Assembly: GCA_016931225.1 (NCBI GenBank)
Contig: JAFGFE010000015.1
Location: 66,858-119,002, forward strand
Source: Candidatus Zymogenaceae bacterium
Lineage (GTDB): Bacteria; Desulfobacterota; Zymogenia; Zymogenales; Zymogenaceae
DNA: 52,145 nucleotides
Reading direction: 5' to 3'
The notes beneath the pieces are model-generated. The model saw only the letters and a list, made by a program, of their open reading frames with translations. It had not been told where the DNA came from and ran no database searches. This document shows, in pieces, positions 41,415 to 50,592 of this stretch; position 1 is the first letter of the stretch; each line of letters opens with the position of its first letter. The translations under genes and the position numbers were made by a program.

Positions 41415-42526
41415 CAGCCCTCCAGAAGCTCCGCATACGCCTCGATACGCGTGACGACGGTGCCGATGTGCTCGGAGTTGTCTATAGAGAATTCCAGGGC
41501 AAGGGGCTTTATGCCGAGTTCCCTCAGTTTTTTTTCAAGGTGCGGGAACTCAAAATATTCGTATTCACAGAATTTCTCTCCCAGGAAGACGAAACCGTCG
41601 GCCTTCAGCTTACGGCAGAGGGAAAGGATCGTTTCAATCCGTCGATCCGCCAGGTAGTATAATGTCGTGCAGGGATAATGATCTTCATAGAACCCGGCGT
41701 AGTATGCCCCCGGCTCCTTTATCGGGGCGGGCCGGTATGAAAAACTTCGGCGGAAGATCGCCAGGTCTTCGCCCACCACTCGGAGTCCTGATCGTTCCAT
41801 CGCTTCGATAACCGACCGGGGCGGTGGGAGGATGCCGCTGACGATGATCCGTTTTTTGTCGTCATTTATTTTAGGGGCGTTCTTCAGGTCATCGATTGCG
41901 GCCGAGAGCGTGGAGAATTGTCCGGTGATCGGCATGAAAGACACATCCAAAAGCAGGGTGACGAATCGAGCGAAATCGATCCGTCCCTCGGAAAGGTGGT
42001 CGTTGACGGTGCGATACAGACCACTGACCGCGTTGTATAATTCAACGCTTTCCAGAAACCTGTAGGCGTTGAAGGATACACCGAAGGACGACTCCAGCTC
42101 ACGGATCAGCCGATTTATTTCATTTTCTATATACACCCGGACGTAATCGGAGCGTGATCTCCCTATGGCGCCCGTCATGGGAATATGATACGTGAATACA
42201 GGGATGGATGTGTGTCTTTCCTGAAGACCGCTCAGGATGATTTCGGGCATGTTTCTGAGGGTGTCACAGGCGTTATAGGCGATAATGCCGTCGACCTGTT
42301 CTGCGCCGCGGGTCAGGAGGTACTCGACGAGGTGACGGGCCACGGAGCAGACATAGTTCTGAAGGTGTCGATCGCTCTGTTCCGTGTTTTGTATGTGCGC
42401 CTTGAGATTCCAGGGGATGAACGGATGAAAACCGAGGGAATCCAGAAGCGCCAGCGGCGGATAGAGGGGGAGACAGGCGATAATCGGACGAGACGTCGAC
42501 GAAAGTTCCTGGAGGGGAGAATCCAT
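41414..42526 (-). CDS. 2-hydroxyacyl-CoA dehydratase D-component-like protein
   Basis: This 370-residue protein has the 2-hydroxyacyl-CoA dehydratase/benzoyl-CoA reductase subunit fold. Three conserved Cys positions for a 4Fe-4S cluster are visible: NYVCSVARHLVEYLL, IIAYNACDTLRNMPE and GEKFCEYEYFEFP. LEKKLRELGIKPLALEFSID near the end is also typical. True dehydratases need two such subunits plus an ATP-dependent activator. Only one is found here and no activator, so the role may be different, such as sulfur-metabolism or double-cubane-cluster relatives. MDSPLQEL at 42526 is taken as start; the frame is open another 31 codons. It is downstream of the TIGR04076 gene by 178 bases on the same strand. 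Confidence 0.75.
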   Translation of the reverse strand: MDSPLQELSSTSRPIIACLPLYPPLALLDSLGFHPFIPWNLKAHIQNTEQSDRHLQNYVCSVARHLVEYLLTRGAEQVDGIIAYNACDTLRNMPEIILSGLQERHTSIPVFTYHIPMTGAIGRSRSDYVRVYIENEINRLIRELESSFGVSFNAYRFLESVELYNAVSGLYRTVNDHLSEGRIDFARFVTLLLDVSFMPITGQFSTLSAAIDDLKNAPKINDDKKRIIVSGILPPPRSVIEAMERSGLRVVGEDLAIFRRSFSYRPAPIKEPGAYYAGFYEDHYPCTTLYYLADRRIETILSLCRKLKADGFVFLGEKFCEYEYFEFPHLEKKLRELGIKPLALEFSIDNSEHIGTVVTRIEAYAELLEG

Positions 42527-42704
42527 GGTCACCGTTTGATGAAGTGTCCGGGAGATTGAGTTCTCTCTCAGTATGCCCCTTTTCGTGGAGAAGTCAAGGG
42601 GTTTCGCCGGGGGAATCACTCAGAATGAAAGCAACCATACCAGAAATAACCGCCGGCCGCATGTACACCGAAGAAATGCATGAATCCTCCGGGAAACAGG
42701 CCGG

Positions 42705-43139
42705 TCATTTTCCCCGGTTCCGGTCCTCCACCCGAAGCTCCATAATGATATGTCCCCACCCACCGCACTTCACTCCAACGTCAATGCATCCCGCCCGACT
42801 GAACTTCAGCGTATTTGGGTCCATATCGGCATAGAGAAACTCCGAGGCACCGTAAATCAGGGGTGCGAGAGAATGAAGCGCATATATGCACATCCGTTTT
42901 GGATTCAGAGAGGTTATCAGATTTCCCGCCGCGTCAAAATAAAATCGATCCCCGGTCCTATGTGCCGAATTGCACCCCTTTGACGAGACGACCTCGACGA
43001 CGATGGTTTTATCCGCGAGGGTGGACATTTTTGAGAGTATATCACCGTTATTGGAATCTGCAAGGAACATCTTCATTTCTTCATCGGTATACTCGAGATG
43101 TTCCTGAACTGCTTTTTTGATATTCTGATCCGATTTCAT
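42705..43139 (-). CDS. TIGR04076 family protein
   Basis: This 144-residue protein has the small Cys-containing TIGR04076 domain in its C-terminal two thirds: VVEVVSSKGCNSAHRTGDRF, RMCIYALHSLAPLIYG and AGCIDVGVKCGGWGHIIMEL. Conserved Cys residues suggest metal or cofactor binding, but no function is established. The start at 43139 is supported by AGGAGAATATCG before the ATG. It lies 36 bases after the ECF sigma factor and is probably co-transcribed with it. Confidence 0.75.
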   Translation of the reverse strand: MKSDQNIKKAVQEHLEYTDEEMKMFLADSNNGDILSKMSTLADKTIVVEVVSSKGCNSAHRTGDRFYFDAAGNLITSLNPKRMCIYALHSLAPLIYGASEFLYADMDPNTLKFSRAGCIDVGVKCGGWGHIIMELRVEDRNRGK

Positions 43140-43175
43140 CGATATTCTCCTTTTTATACACGTGTTAAACAACCT

Positions 43176-44012
43176 TTATTGCAGAACCTTCCAGGTTTCC
43201 GTTTCAATGAGATTTCGGATGTTCGCCGCAAATCCCTCACCCAGCGTATGATCGGGATGGCTCCGAAACAGGACCGACAGGCGCTGAAGGGCATTGATCT
43301 CCTGGAGGCAATGTTGTATAGTATCTTCGACCGGCGGATCTTCTGAGAAGACGAGGCGATCGGGCCGGACACGGCCGATTGAGATCTCATAGACAATCTG
43401 CTTTTCGCACCGGCAGGATGCGTCTGGATTGAACAGACCGCACTTTTTGTCCATGAAATCCCTGAGTTTTCTTTTAGATCGGGAGACGCGCTGTCGGTAT
43501 GCAGCAGGCGTACTGTTCATTATTTCGGAACCTTCGACACCGGAAACGTCAAAGACTTCTGAAAGAATAAACGCGATGCGATCCATCCGGCTGAGACACA
43601 AGAGCATTCCATACATGCACATTATTTTAATCTCCCGGACGATGAGACGTTCATCTGCCCGGGGATAGTTGACATTTTTATCCAGGGCGCATCCATAATC
43701 GATCATTTCCCCGTATGTGGAGAAATTCAGCTCAAGACGTTCCGCCCGGGATTTTCGGGCGGTGAGAAGGTGACGGGACGCAATGCTGAATACCCACGTA
43801 GTAAGGGCGCTTTCTTTACGAAAACCGGAAAGATTGGTAATCACCTTCACAAGGATTTCCTGGGTTGCGTCCCGAGCGTCTTCAGGGTTGGACAGCATCC
43901 TCAAAGCGAGGTTATAGACCTTGTCCTGAATGAGGAGTACAATTTCTTCGAGGGCCTGTCCGTCTCCATTGACCGCCCGGTCTACAAGATCAAAAACTGC
44001 ATCAGTTTTCAT
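43176..44012 (-). CDS. ECF sigma factor with C-terminal Cys motif and extension
   Basis: This 278-residue protein has sigma region 2 at about residues 20-95 (NPEDARDATQEILVKVITNL, ALTTWVFSIASRHLL) and region 4 at about 130-190 (RIAFILSEVFDVSGVEGSEI, AAYRQRVSRSKRKLRDFM). A CGLFNPDASCRCEKQ motif and about 75 further residues follow. The Cys motif CGLxNPxxxCRC recurs in one branch of ECF factors and may bind metal or sense redox state. No anti-sigma gene is adjacent; the extension could replace it. The next gene, TIGR04076, is also Cys-rich. Start at 44012 lacks a strong ribosome site. Confidence 0.85.
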   Translation of the reverse strand: MKTDAVFDLVDRAVNGDGQALEEIVLLIQDKVYNLALRMLSNPEDARDATQEILVKVITNLSGFRKESALTTWVFSIASRHLLTARKSRAERLELNFSTYGEMIDYGCALDKNVNYPRADERLIVREIKIMCMYGMLLCLSRMDRIAFILSEVFDVSGVEGSEIMNSTPAAYRQRVSRSKRKLRDFMDKKCGLFNPDASCRCEKQIVYEISIGRVRPDRLVFSEDPPVEDTIQHCLQEINALQRLSVLFRSHPDHTLGEGFAANIRNLIETETWKVLQ

Positions 44013-44145
44013 AAGACAACCACATGTTGAGGGTTTACATCATTGTATATCATAGAAGATGAAGACAAAAAAATATTGTATCTGTATGGTGTTTATACAT
44101 TGAGACTGAAAATATGTCTTTGTGTGACATGAAGGGATTATTTTC

Positions 44146-44174
44146 TTGACAAAATGTTTTGGGCATGACATGAA
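44146..44174 (+). promoter_or_regulatory. Possible promoter of the MerR-like gene
   Basis: A perfect TTGACA at 44146-44151 is followed after 17 bases by CATGAA (44169-44174), a poor -10. A weak -10 would fit activator-dependent or autoregulated control, but the assignment is tentative. Confidence 0.3.
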
Positions 44175-44220
44175 TTAGAAAGTCGAACCTGCTACTTTCT
44201 ATTCTATTGAGGATAATCGT

Positions 44221-45708
44221 GTGTCAAAAAAGGCGGGACAGAAACCCCCCGGGTTGAAAATCAGTGAACTGGCGAAACGCGCCGACGTAACCATCCCCAC
44301 CATCAAGCACTACCTGAAAGAGGGTCTGCTTCCCAGACCCATCAAAACCGGTCGCACCATGTCATACTACGACGAGGCTTGCGTCGACCGGGTCAGGCTC
44401 ATCAAGCGACTTCAAAATGAACGGTTTCTCCCCCTGTATGTGATAAAGCAGATACTGGAGAGTGATACCGACCTCGATCAAGAGTTGATACTGAGGGAGG
44501 GAATCCTGGGTGTCTCACGGCTGGACATCCCCACACGGGTCGTATCGCCCGAGGATATCGAAAAGGCGACAGGATATGGCGCCGCGCGCCTGAAGGAGGC
44601 GGAGCGTATGGGCGTGATCCTTCCCCAGTCAACCGATGGGGGGACGATATACGATACCGTCGACCTGGAAATACTCTCACTCATAAGAAAGCGGGAGGAC
44701 ATCGGGATTCCCTTCGAGTACACCCTCGAGATGATGTCCATATACAAAAAATATATGAAGAAAATCGTCGAGGAGGACGGCGTCCTTTTCGTCCGGAACC
44801 TGCTTTCATTGAAGAGCACCGAAGAGGTCATTACATACGTCTGGGAGGGTGACAGCGCCCTGGTGGCGTACATGCCGCTGATTCGTGCCAAACTCACCCG
44901 GGCGAACGTCGAGCGATTGTTCCGTGTCCTTCGGTCCGTGCCGGAGTTAATCGATGAGGCGCTCAATTTTCGATGTCTGCCCGGCGCATGGGAGACGATT
45001 GACCGGGATCTGGAATCGATAGATCCTCAATCGGTGTCGTGGAGGCTTGTGGCCGGTTCCGTCGTCCATCCTGAACGACGGGACGATACGGCGTCTCTTT
45101 TCGACGGGGGACCGTCAGCGGAGGAAGCACGGGAGTTGTTATCGGCACTATGTGATATCACCCGCGGCCGGGCGGACGACGCACTTTCTCATCTCGCCGC
45201 CGTATCCGAGAATGATACATGTGTGCAGATGAAACACGCTCTTTTAGGAGTGGCGTATATCATCAAAGCCACACAGACATCGAGATTCATGCCGATCATC
45301 GATAATATAAAAAATGCGATGTCGCATTTCGACCGATCTCGGGAGACATCCCGTTACCGGTCGTCACATCTTTTTGCCACCTATATCCGCGGCATGGGAC
45401 TCTCGGTCATCCCCGAAGAGTTCGGCGCCTATGACAACGCACTTCTCGATCTTACGTGTGTCATCGAGTGGGGGGGCGATCAGAATGATGACGATAAGGG
45501 GGACATCGATTTCCACATCATCCGTGAGCTGATATACAAGTCCACCTATTTTTTGGTGCTGATGCAGCGCGCCGCGGGGAGGCTCGAGACAGCGGTAGAT
45601 CGCTTAGGAAAATTGATTGAAACGGGTGCGGAAAAATATTACCTATCCTGGGCGAAAAAGACGCTGAAAGAGATCAAAAAGGAGCTTCTTGACCAGAAGA
45701 AGACGTAA
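44221..45708 (+). CDS. Large transcriptional regulator with tandem MerR-like domains
   Basis: This 495-residue protein begins with a MerR-type winged helix (about residues 13-75: ISELAKRADVTIPTIKHYLK, GLLPRPIKTGRTMSYYDE). A second MerR-like unit follows (about 105-190: SPEDIEKATGYGAARLKEAE, GTIYDTVDLEILSLIRKRED). The remaining 300 residues are helical and match no family I recognise; they may bind the inducer. Most MerR proteins have 110-300 residues. The GTG at 44221 has GAGG eight bases upstream. It is followed by a transporter gene and a ThDP-dependent enzyme gene, which it probably controls. Confidence 0.82.
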   Translation: MSKKAGQKPPGLKISELAKRADVTIPTIKHYLKEGLLPRPIKTGRTMSYYDEACVDRVRLIKRLQNERFLPLYVIKQILESDTDLDQELILREGILGVSRLDIPTRVVSPEDIEKATGYGAARLKEAERMGVILPQSTDGGTIYDTVDLEILSLIRKREDIGIPFEYTLEMMSIYKKYMKKIVEEDGVLFVRNLLSLKSTEEVITYVWEGDSALVAYMPLIRAKLTRANVERLFRVLRSVPELIDEALNFRCLPGAWETIDRDLESIDPQSVSWRLVAGSVVHPERRDDTASLFDGGPSAEEARELLSALCDITRGRADDALSHLAAVSENDTCVQMKHALLGVAYIIKATQTSRFMPIIDNIKNAMSHFDRSRETSRYRSSHLFATYIRGMGLSVIPEEFGAYDNALLDLTCVIEWGGDQNDDDKGDIDFHIIRELIYKSTYFLVLMQRAAGRLETAVDRLGKLIETGAEKYYLSWAKKTLKEIKKELLDQKKT

Positions 45709-45776
45709 AAGCAACTCGTACCACGATGAACGATACTATTGACGTGATTTGAATAGAGAAAGAAGAAGGGTATCGT

Positions 45777-47040
45777 ATGGAACAGACGAAGGTTCGGCTC
45801 GAAGCGGTGGGGACTGCCGGTGGTGCTCCTGGTGACACTCCTGATCGCCTATCTCGATCGTCTGAACCTCTCACTGGCGCTGCCGAAGATCGCCGAGGAA
45901 TTCGGCTGGACCGACGCCCAGATCGGCGAATACGGTGGTCTGCTTATCAGCATCTTCTTTGTGGGATACGGCCTGACGAACATGTTCGCAAGCCCCTTGG
46001 GCGAGAAGATGGGCGCCAGAAGAAGCCTGATTGTCATTATCATCCTCATTTCCATTTTCACCGCAATCACCGATGATATCGGCGGTCTTTACCGCCTTCG
46101 TCGCGGTTCGGTTCCTGCTGGGTGTCGGCGAGGGGATTCATTTTCCGATGATGAGTCTTTTGACGAAGACCTGGTTTCCCCCGAAGGAACGATCCCGGGC
46201 GAACGGCATCTGGATCAGCGGCGTGATGTGGTCCACCATCATTGCTCCGCTTGTGCTTGTGCCCGTTATCGGGTGGCTGGGGTGGCGGGGGATGTTCTAC
46301 TTCCTCGGCGTTATGGGGATTATCATCAGCATTCCACTGGTTGTTGCCTTTGTGTTCAATAGCCCCAAATCACACCCGCGGATAACAAAAGCGGAAGTCG
46401 CGTATATAGAAGGCAATATGGAGCCGGAAGCGGAGATGGATGAGCGATTTAGTTCCCAGATCAAGGAGATCGCCAAAAAGCCGACGTACTGGATATTGAT
46501 GCTGGCGGGCATTATGAACAACATGACGGCGTACGGGCTGATCATGTGGCTCCCCACCTATTTCGTCCGGGAGCAGGGCCTCGATTTCGGAAAGCTCACC
46601 TTCGTGGCGGCCGTCCCCTATCTCTTTTCCATTGCGGGGATCGCCGTGATGGCGTTTCTCGGTGATCGAACGGGGAGACGATCCCTGCTGGCCGGTCTCG
46701 GGTACATCATCACCGCCGTCATCACCTACTTCGCCGCAACGTCCCCAACCATCTTTATGACCGTGGCGCTCTTTTCCGCGGCCGTCTTCTTCCAGATGGG
46801 TTTTGCACCAACGAGTTCGCAATCCTCTAGCATATCCTCCCGAAGGAGAGGGTGGGAACAGGGACCGGTTTTTACAACGGAATGGCCATGCTGATCGGGG
46901 GCGGGGTGTGTCCGATCGTCGTTGGACAGGTGGTCGGCATGACGGGAGGCAGCTACACCGCCGGGATTATGGCACTGATGGGGATGGCGTTTCTCTGCGG
47001 AATCATCATGCTGATATTACATAGATTGGTAAAATATTGA
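45777..47040 (+). pseudogene. MFS transporter (anion:cation symporter type), frameshifted
   Basis: The combined frames encode a 12-helix major facilitator protein of the ACS type (organic-acid or sugar-acid uptake): IAYLDRLNLSLALPKIAEEF, NMFASPLGEKMGARRSL, VRFLLGVGEGIHFPMMSLLT and GTGTGFYNGMAMLIGGG. The frame is broken at least three times. The ATG at 45777 is out of frame with the first helix, which reads in the next frame from about 45799. The frame changes again near 46075 and back near 46800. An in-frame TAG at 46828 stands where a Gln codon (AIL-Q-HILPKERV) would be expected. It is either decayed or affected by sequence errors. It lies between its likely regulator and a ThDP enzyme. Confidence 0.85.
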
Positions 47041-47089
47041 TCAATCAAGGCCGGTCATCCCGGACATAAAAGGCATCAAGGAGGACAGT

Positions 47090-48784
47090 ATGCCGAAAGC
47101 AACTGAAGTAATGGCGGACATTCTCGTACAGGCGGGTATTGAATATATCTTCGGCATCCCCGGAGGATGCACGCCATTTTTATTCGAAGCCCTGGAGGAA
47201 AAACAAGATAAAATCAAGATGATCCTCTCCAGGCAGGAGGGAACCGCATCCTGCATGGCGGATATGTATGGACGGATAACGGGAAAGCCCGCGGTTATCA
47301 TGGGGCAGGGGGCGTGGATGGGCTCGAACGCCGCGTTCGGCATCATGGAGGCGTATCTTGCCGGCGTGCCGATGCTGATCATCACGGAAACATCCGATTA
47401 CGCAAGCCTCCCGCTGCACCAGCCGTACCAGAACGCCACGGGCGATTACGGCGCTTTCGACCTTCCGTCCATCATGCGCTCAATGACAAAATTCACCACC
47501 GTCGCCACCAACGCCAGCGAATTCGCCCACGGCATCCAGCTTGCCATCAAGCACGCCACGACCGGGAAGCCGGGGCCGGCGGCGGTTATCATCCGCTGGA
47601 GCGTGATCAGCGAGGAACTGGACCCCGATACCGCGAATCCCCGACTCTATCCCATTGCGGGACATCTGAACGTATCGCCCCCCTCGATCACAATGGATGA
47701 CGCAGACCGCATCGCGGATATGCTCATTGCAGCGAAAAACCCGGTGATGATCACCGGAAGGGGCATCCACGCCGCCAAGGCGTACGCGGAGGTTCAAGAG
47801 ACGGCCGAGCTTCTGGGTATGCCGGTTGCGACCAGCTACATGGGAAAGAGCACCATCCCCGAGGTACACGACCTGGCCCTCGGCACCACCGGGATCATCG
47901 GCCAAAAGGCCGCGAACGAGCGGGTGACGAATGCGGACGTCATCTTCGCCGTGGGAACGGGATTGGCGCCGGAGAATATGAAGATGCTCTCCCCCGATTT
48001 CATCCGTCCGATGGAGCAGAAGATCATCCAGGTGGACATCGAACCGCTCCACGTGGGGTGGACGTATCCGGTGACAATCGGCGTGACGTCAGAGGCGAAG
48101 TGTGCACTTCGGGCGATTATCGACGCCGTCAAGGAGAGAAACCCGAAGATCGACGTGAAAAAGAGGATCGAGGAGGTCAAGGCGTTCAAGAAGGCACACG
48201 GCTATTTTGAAAACATCTCTCACGACTCCACCGACACGCCGATCCCGCCGGGCAGAATCGTCGGCGAGGTCTCGAAGGTGCTCGGTCCCGACGACCTCCT
48301 GGTGCTGGACGCAGGAAACAATCGGATATTTTTTACACACCTGTTCCAGTCCACACATGTGGGGCAGATATTCGCCGGCGGCGGCGCAGCCGCCATGGGA
48401 TGGGGGCCGCCGGCGGCCCTGGCCGCGCAATTGCTCAATCCAAAGAAGAGGGTGATGTGCCCGACCGGTGACGGCTGCATGTTCATGGCCCTCAGCTGCC
48501 TGGAGACCGCGGTCCAGTACGATATACCGGTCACCTACGTGATCCTCAACAATTCTGTTTTGGGCAACGTCAATGATTTTATGAATCCACAGCGGAGGAA
48601 GATTACCGAATACAACGAGCCCGATTTGGCATCCCTGGCGAAGGCTTCGGGATGGATGGGGATAAAGGTGAAAAAACCCCAGGAACTAGAGCCCGCACTC
48701 AGAGAGGCCGTCGAGAGCGAGAGGCCGGCGCTTGTGGATATCACGACACTGCACCAGCCGCATTTCACGATGATGCCGTTTTAA
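47090..48784 (+). CDS. Thiamine-diphosphate-dependent enzyme (acetolactate synthase-like)
   Basis: This 564-residue protein has the three-domain POX/ALS build. The N-terminal pyrimidine-binding domain has the catalytic Glu50 in ILSRQEGTASCMADMYGRIT. The central domain includes VMITGRGIHAAKAYAEVQE. The C-terminal domain has the ThDP/Mg motif GDGCMFMALSCLETAVQYDI followed by VILNNSVLGNVNDFM. Such enzymes decarboxylate 2-oxo acids or join or cleave C-C bonds. The FAD-linked regulatory subunit of true acetolactate synthase is absent, and the transporter and MerR context suggests catabolism of an organic acid. The substrate is not readable. AAGGAGG precedes the ATG. The gene follows the broken MFS gene by 49 bases. 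Confidence 0.88.
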   Translation: MPKATEVMADILVQAGIEYIFGIPGGCTPFLFEALEEKQDKIKMILSRQEGTASCMADMYGRITGKPAVIMGQGAWMGSNAAFGIMEAYLAGVPMLIITETSDYASLPLHQPYQNATGDYGAFDLPSIMRSMTKFTTVATNASEFAHGIQLAIKHATTGKPGPAAVIIRWSVISEELDPDTANPRLYPIAGHLNVSPPSITMDDADRIADMLIAAKNPVMITGRGIHAAKAYAEVQETAELLGMPVATSYMGKSTIPEVHDLALGTTGIIGQKAANERVTNADVIFAVGTGLAPENMKMLSPDFIRPMEQKIIQVDIEPLHVGWTYPVTIGVTSEAKCALRAIIDAVKERNPKIDVKKRIEEVKAFKKAHGYFENISHDSTDTPIPPGRIVGEVSKVLGPDDLLVLDAGNNRIFFTHLFQSTHVGQIFAGGGAAAMGWGPPAALAAQLLNPKKRVMCPTGDGCMFMALSCLETAVQYDIPVTYVILNNSVLGNVNDFMNPQRRKITEYNEPDLASLAKASGWMGIKVKKPQELEPALREAVESERPALVDITTLHQPHFTMMPF

Positions 48785-48861
48785 AAATCGGAAAGATGCA
48801 TCATGAAGTATGCAGATGCTGAAAGTATTGGAGAATAGTAAATAGCAACAACTCAAATGGT

Positions 48862-48909
48862 TCCTCTCCGGCGTCTTTTCCTTATCGTCCCCACGTGCCG
48901 GAGAGGAAT
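48862..48909. repeat. Perfect 12-bp inverted repeat
   Basis: TTCCTCTCCGGC at 48862-48873 and GCCGGAGAGGAA at 48898-48909 are perfect complements around a 24-base spacer, 78 bases after the ThDP enzyme stop. No T-run follows, so it may be a processing hairpin, a weak terminator or a protein-binding site. Confidence 0.6.
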
Positions 48910-49378
48910 CCTTACTTTCAAATAAGGGACGGTTTCGATTGATAAAAATATCCAATAGAACAGAAGAGAACATACAAGGATGATACGATCATCCGGGACG
49001 GCGGTAAAATCGTACAGTGAAGGCGGTTGTGGGTGCGCCCCACATCATCGGCGCGTATATAACAAGATCCATTGACGAGGAGCTTTCATGCGATATGTGC
49101 GGCGATGGGCTTGAAGATATCTCGGTGACATTCGTTCAACTCAATTCGGGTGAGCCGGTAATCGGGGCGTTGAGGTTTCCGGGTGCGTGTGATGTCCTGT
49201 GTGTCGGGAAAAGAGGGACATCGAATAGTCATGTCGTTTGTTTTTTTACTATAAAAAACGAATTGTAAAGGATTTTAGGTGCGGTAGTTGTGAGTTGCGT
49301 TGACAGTTTCCCTTCCTGTGAGACGGTTTTACTATACTTCGCCATGCTTTCCTCGGCTACCGTCTCTTCATACACAAG

Positions 49379-49640
49379 TCACTGACACAAATCCAGGCCG
49401 TCAGGGAAGGTCTCCCGGGGCGTTCGTCCCTGACGGTACTTCCCGTGCCTCGTTGTAGAGATTCATGAAGCCGTCAAGATCGGCCGGTATCTCCTCAAGG
49501 AACCGATGGAGTTTCTTCCTGAAGGCCACCTCGTAAAACTCATTCTTGATAATCTGATAAAGTCGCCCCACCGATCCGTCTGTCTGCGGACGCCTGACCC
49601 GTCTCCTCGTGTGCTCGACGTACCAACTCCACACACTTCA
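49379..49640 (-). pseudogene. Remnant of an integrase-core transposase (IS481/IS3-like)
   Basis: The minus strand encodes the C-terminal end of an rve-type transposase: HTRRRVRRPQTDGSVGRLYQ, then IKNEFYEVAFRKKLHRFLEE and IPADLDGFMNLYNEAR. This corresponds to the usual RPQTNGxVERF...NEERPHQG region, with the catalytic Glu region altered to SVGRLY. After NEAR the frame shifts by one, and the expected ending continues as KYRQGRTPRETFPDGLDLCQ before TGA at 49381-49379. The N-terminal two thirds are missing and a stop lies just upstream. No terminal inverted repeats are visible, so the element is dead. Confidence 0.75.
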
Positions 49641-49793
49641 CCGATGCTGATCTGAATGTCCGGCATTTTAGGGAATTTTTAAGAAATCTAGGGCGATCAC
49701 TATCGTCTCTATACGACAAGACCTTTTCAAAAGGCAGTCATGTGGTCATATTTCGATAAAACACGAAGTTAATACCTTTTTCCACATTTCCTC

Positions 49794-49821
49794 TTGACAA
49801 TCTTTTCAGGATTGCTATAAT
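49794..49821 (+). promoter_or_regulatory. Consensus promoter of the tetR-type gene
   Basis: TTGACA (49794-49799) and TATAAT (49816-49821) are both perfect and 16 bases apart, and TGC before the -10 makes it an extended -10 promoter. The regulator gene starts 80 bases downstream. Such a strong promoter in front of a repressor suggests self-repression. Confidence 0.8.
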
Positions 49822-49901
49822 CAGAAAAAAAGTAGACCGACGGTATACTTTTATTTGGCACGATTCAATTCTATCTTTCATGAGGATCTCTCGGGGTAAC
49901 A

Positions 49902-50561
49902 ATGGGCCATCTTGAGATACATTGTACGGAACAAGCAATCTCTGAAAGTCGTCGAGAACAAAATAAAAACGCTATTCGGATGCGCATTTCCATGGCCGCG
50001 CACAACCTCTTTCTTGAAACCGGGTACAGTAAAACGACAATTGCCGATATCGCCCGGCGTGCTAACGTCACGAAACGCACGCTTTACAGTTATTTTCCCT
50101 CAAAAATAACTCTATATATCGAGATGTATGATTACTATCTCGAAAGATATCACCAGGTCATCGTGGACGCGGTTCGATCGGAAATGCCGACGAGGGAGAA
50201 ATTGCTTTTTCTCATGGACTCTTTGTTTGCCTTTACCAAAGATAATGAGAAATTCATGAGATTGTTCTGGATGATAGACAGTGAGGAGTATGGGGGAGAT
50301 CTCTCAGACGATTTAACCGAACGTATCAGGAACTGGAGCATCGAAAACATTCGTGAAGCTCGGCCCCTGGTGAAACTGGCGTTTGAAGAGGGAGTGATCA
50401 TCGACATTGAGCCGGAGATGCTCATTCATCTCATATCCGCCGTGAACAAGGGTATTATGACCCATACTCATAAAGAGCGGAAGTTCAATATCGCTCATAT
50501 TGATCCCGAGAGTCTGTACAGTCAGTTTAGACATATATTATTACGGTCCATTTTCCTTTAA
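49902..50561 (+). CDS. TetR/AcrR family transcriptional regulator
   Basis: This 219-residue repressor-type protein has an N-terminal TetR helix-turn-helix (about residues 25-72: RISMAAHNLFLETGYSKTTI, ADIARRANVTKRTLYSYFPS). A variable ligand-binding helical domain follows, with RLFWMIDSEEY and PLVKLAFEEGVIIDIEPEML typical of the family. GGGGTAAC precedes the ATG. It is the first gene of a group with a ferredoxin-like protein (31 bases downstream) and a Cys-containing protein. It probably controls the group, but the inducer cannot be inferred. Confidence 0.9.
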   Translation: MGHLEIHCTEQAISESRREQNKNAIRMRISMAAHNLFLETGYSKTTIADIARRANVTKRTLYSYFPSKITLYIEMYDYYLERYHQVIVDAVRSEMPTREKLLFLMDSLFAFTKDNEKFMRLFWMIDSEEYGGDLSDDLTERIRNWSIENIREARPLVKLAFEEGVIIDIEPEMLIHLISAVNKGIMTHTHKERKFNIAHIDPESLYSQFRHILLRSIFL

Positions 50562-50592
50562 ACAACGAGAAAGCATACAGGAGCGGTTAAAA

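Larger units (their letters stand above)
48785..49901. other. Gene-poor 1.1-kb stretch
   Basis: Apart from a 12-bp inverted repeat at 48862-48909, the transposase remnant at 49379-49640 and the tetR promoter at 49794-49821, nothing is supported. A plus-strand frame at 49017-49268 (83 codons, GTG start) has no ribosome site or family match and is not called as a gene. The stretch looks like a former insertion site. Confidence 0.55.

Noticed and set aside
49017-49268. An 83-codon plus-strand frame with a GTG start in the gene-poor region.
   Set aside because: No ribosome site, no family, and an erratic composition; treated as non-coding.
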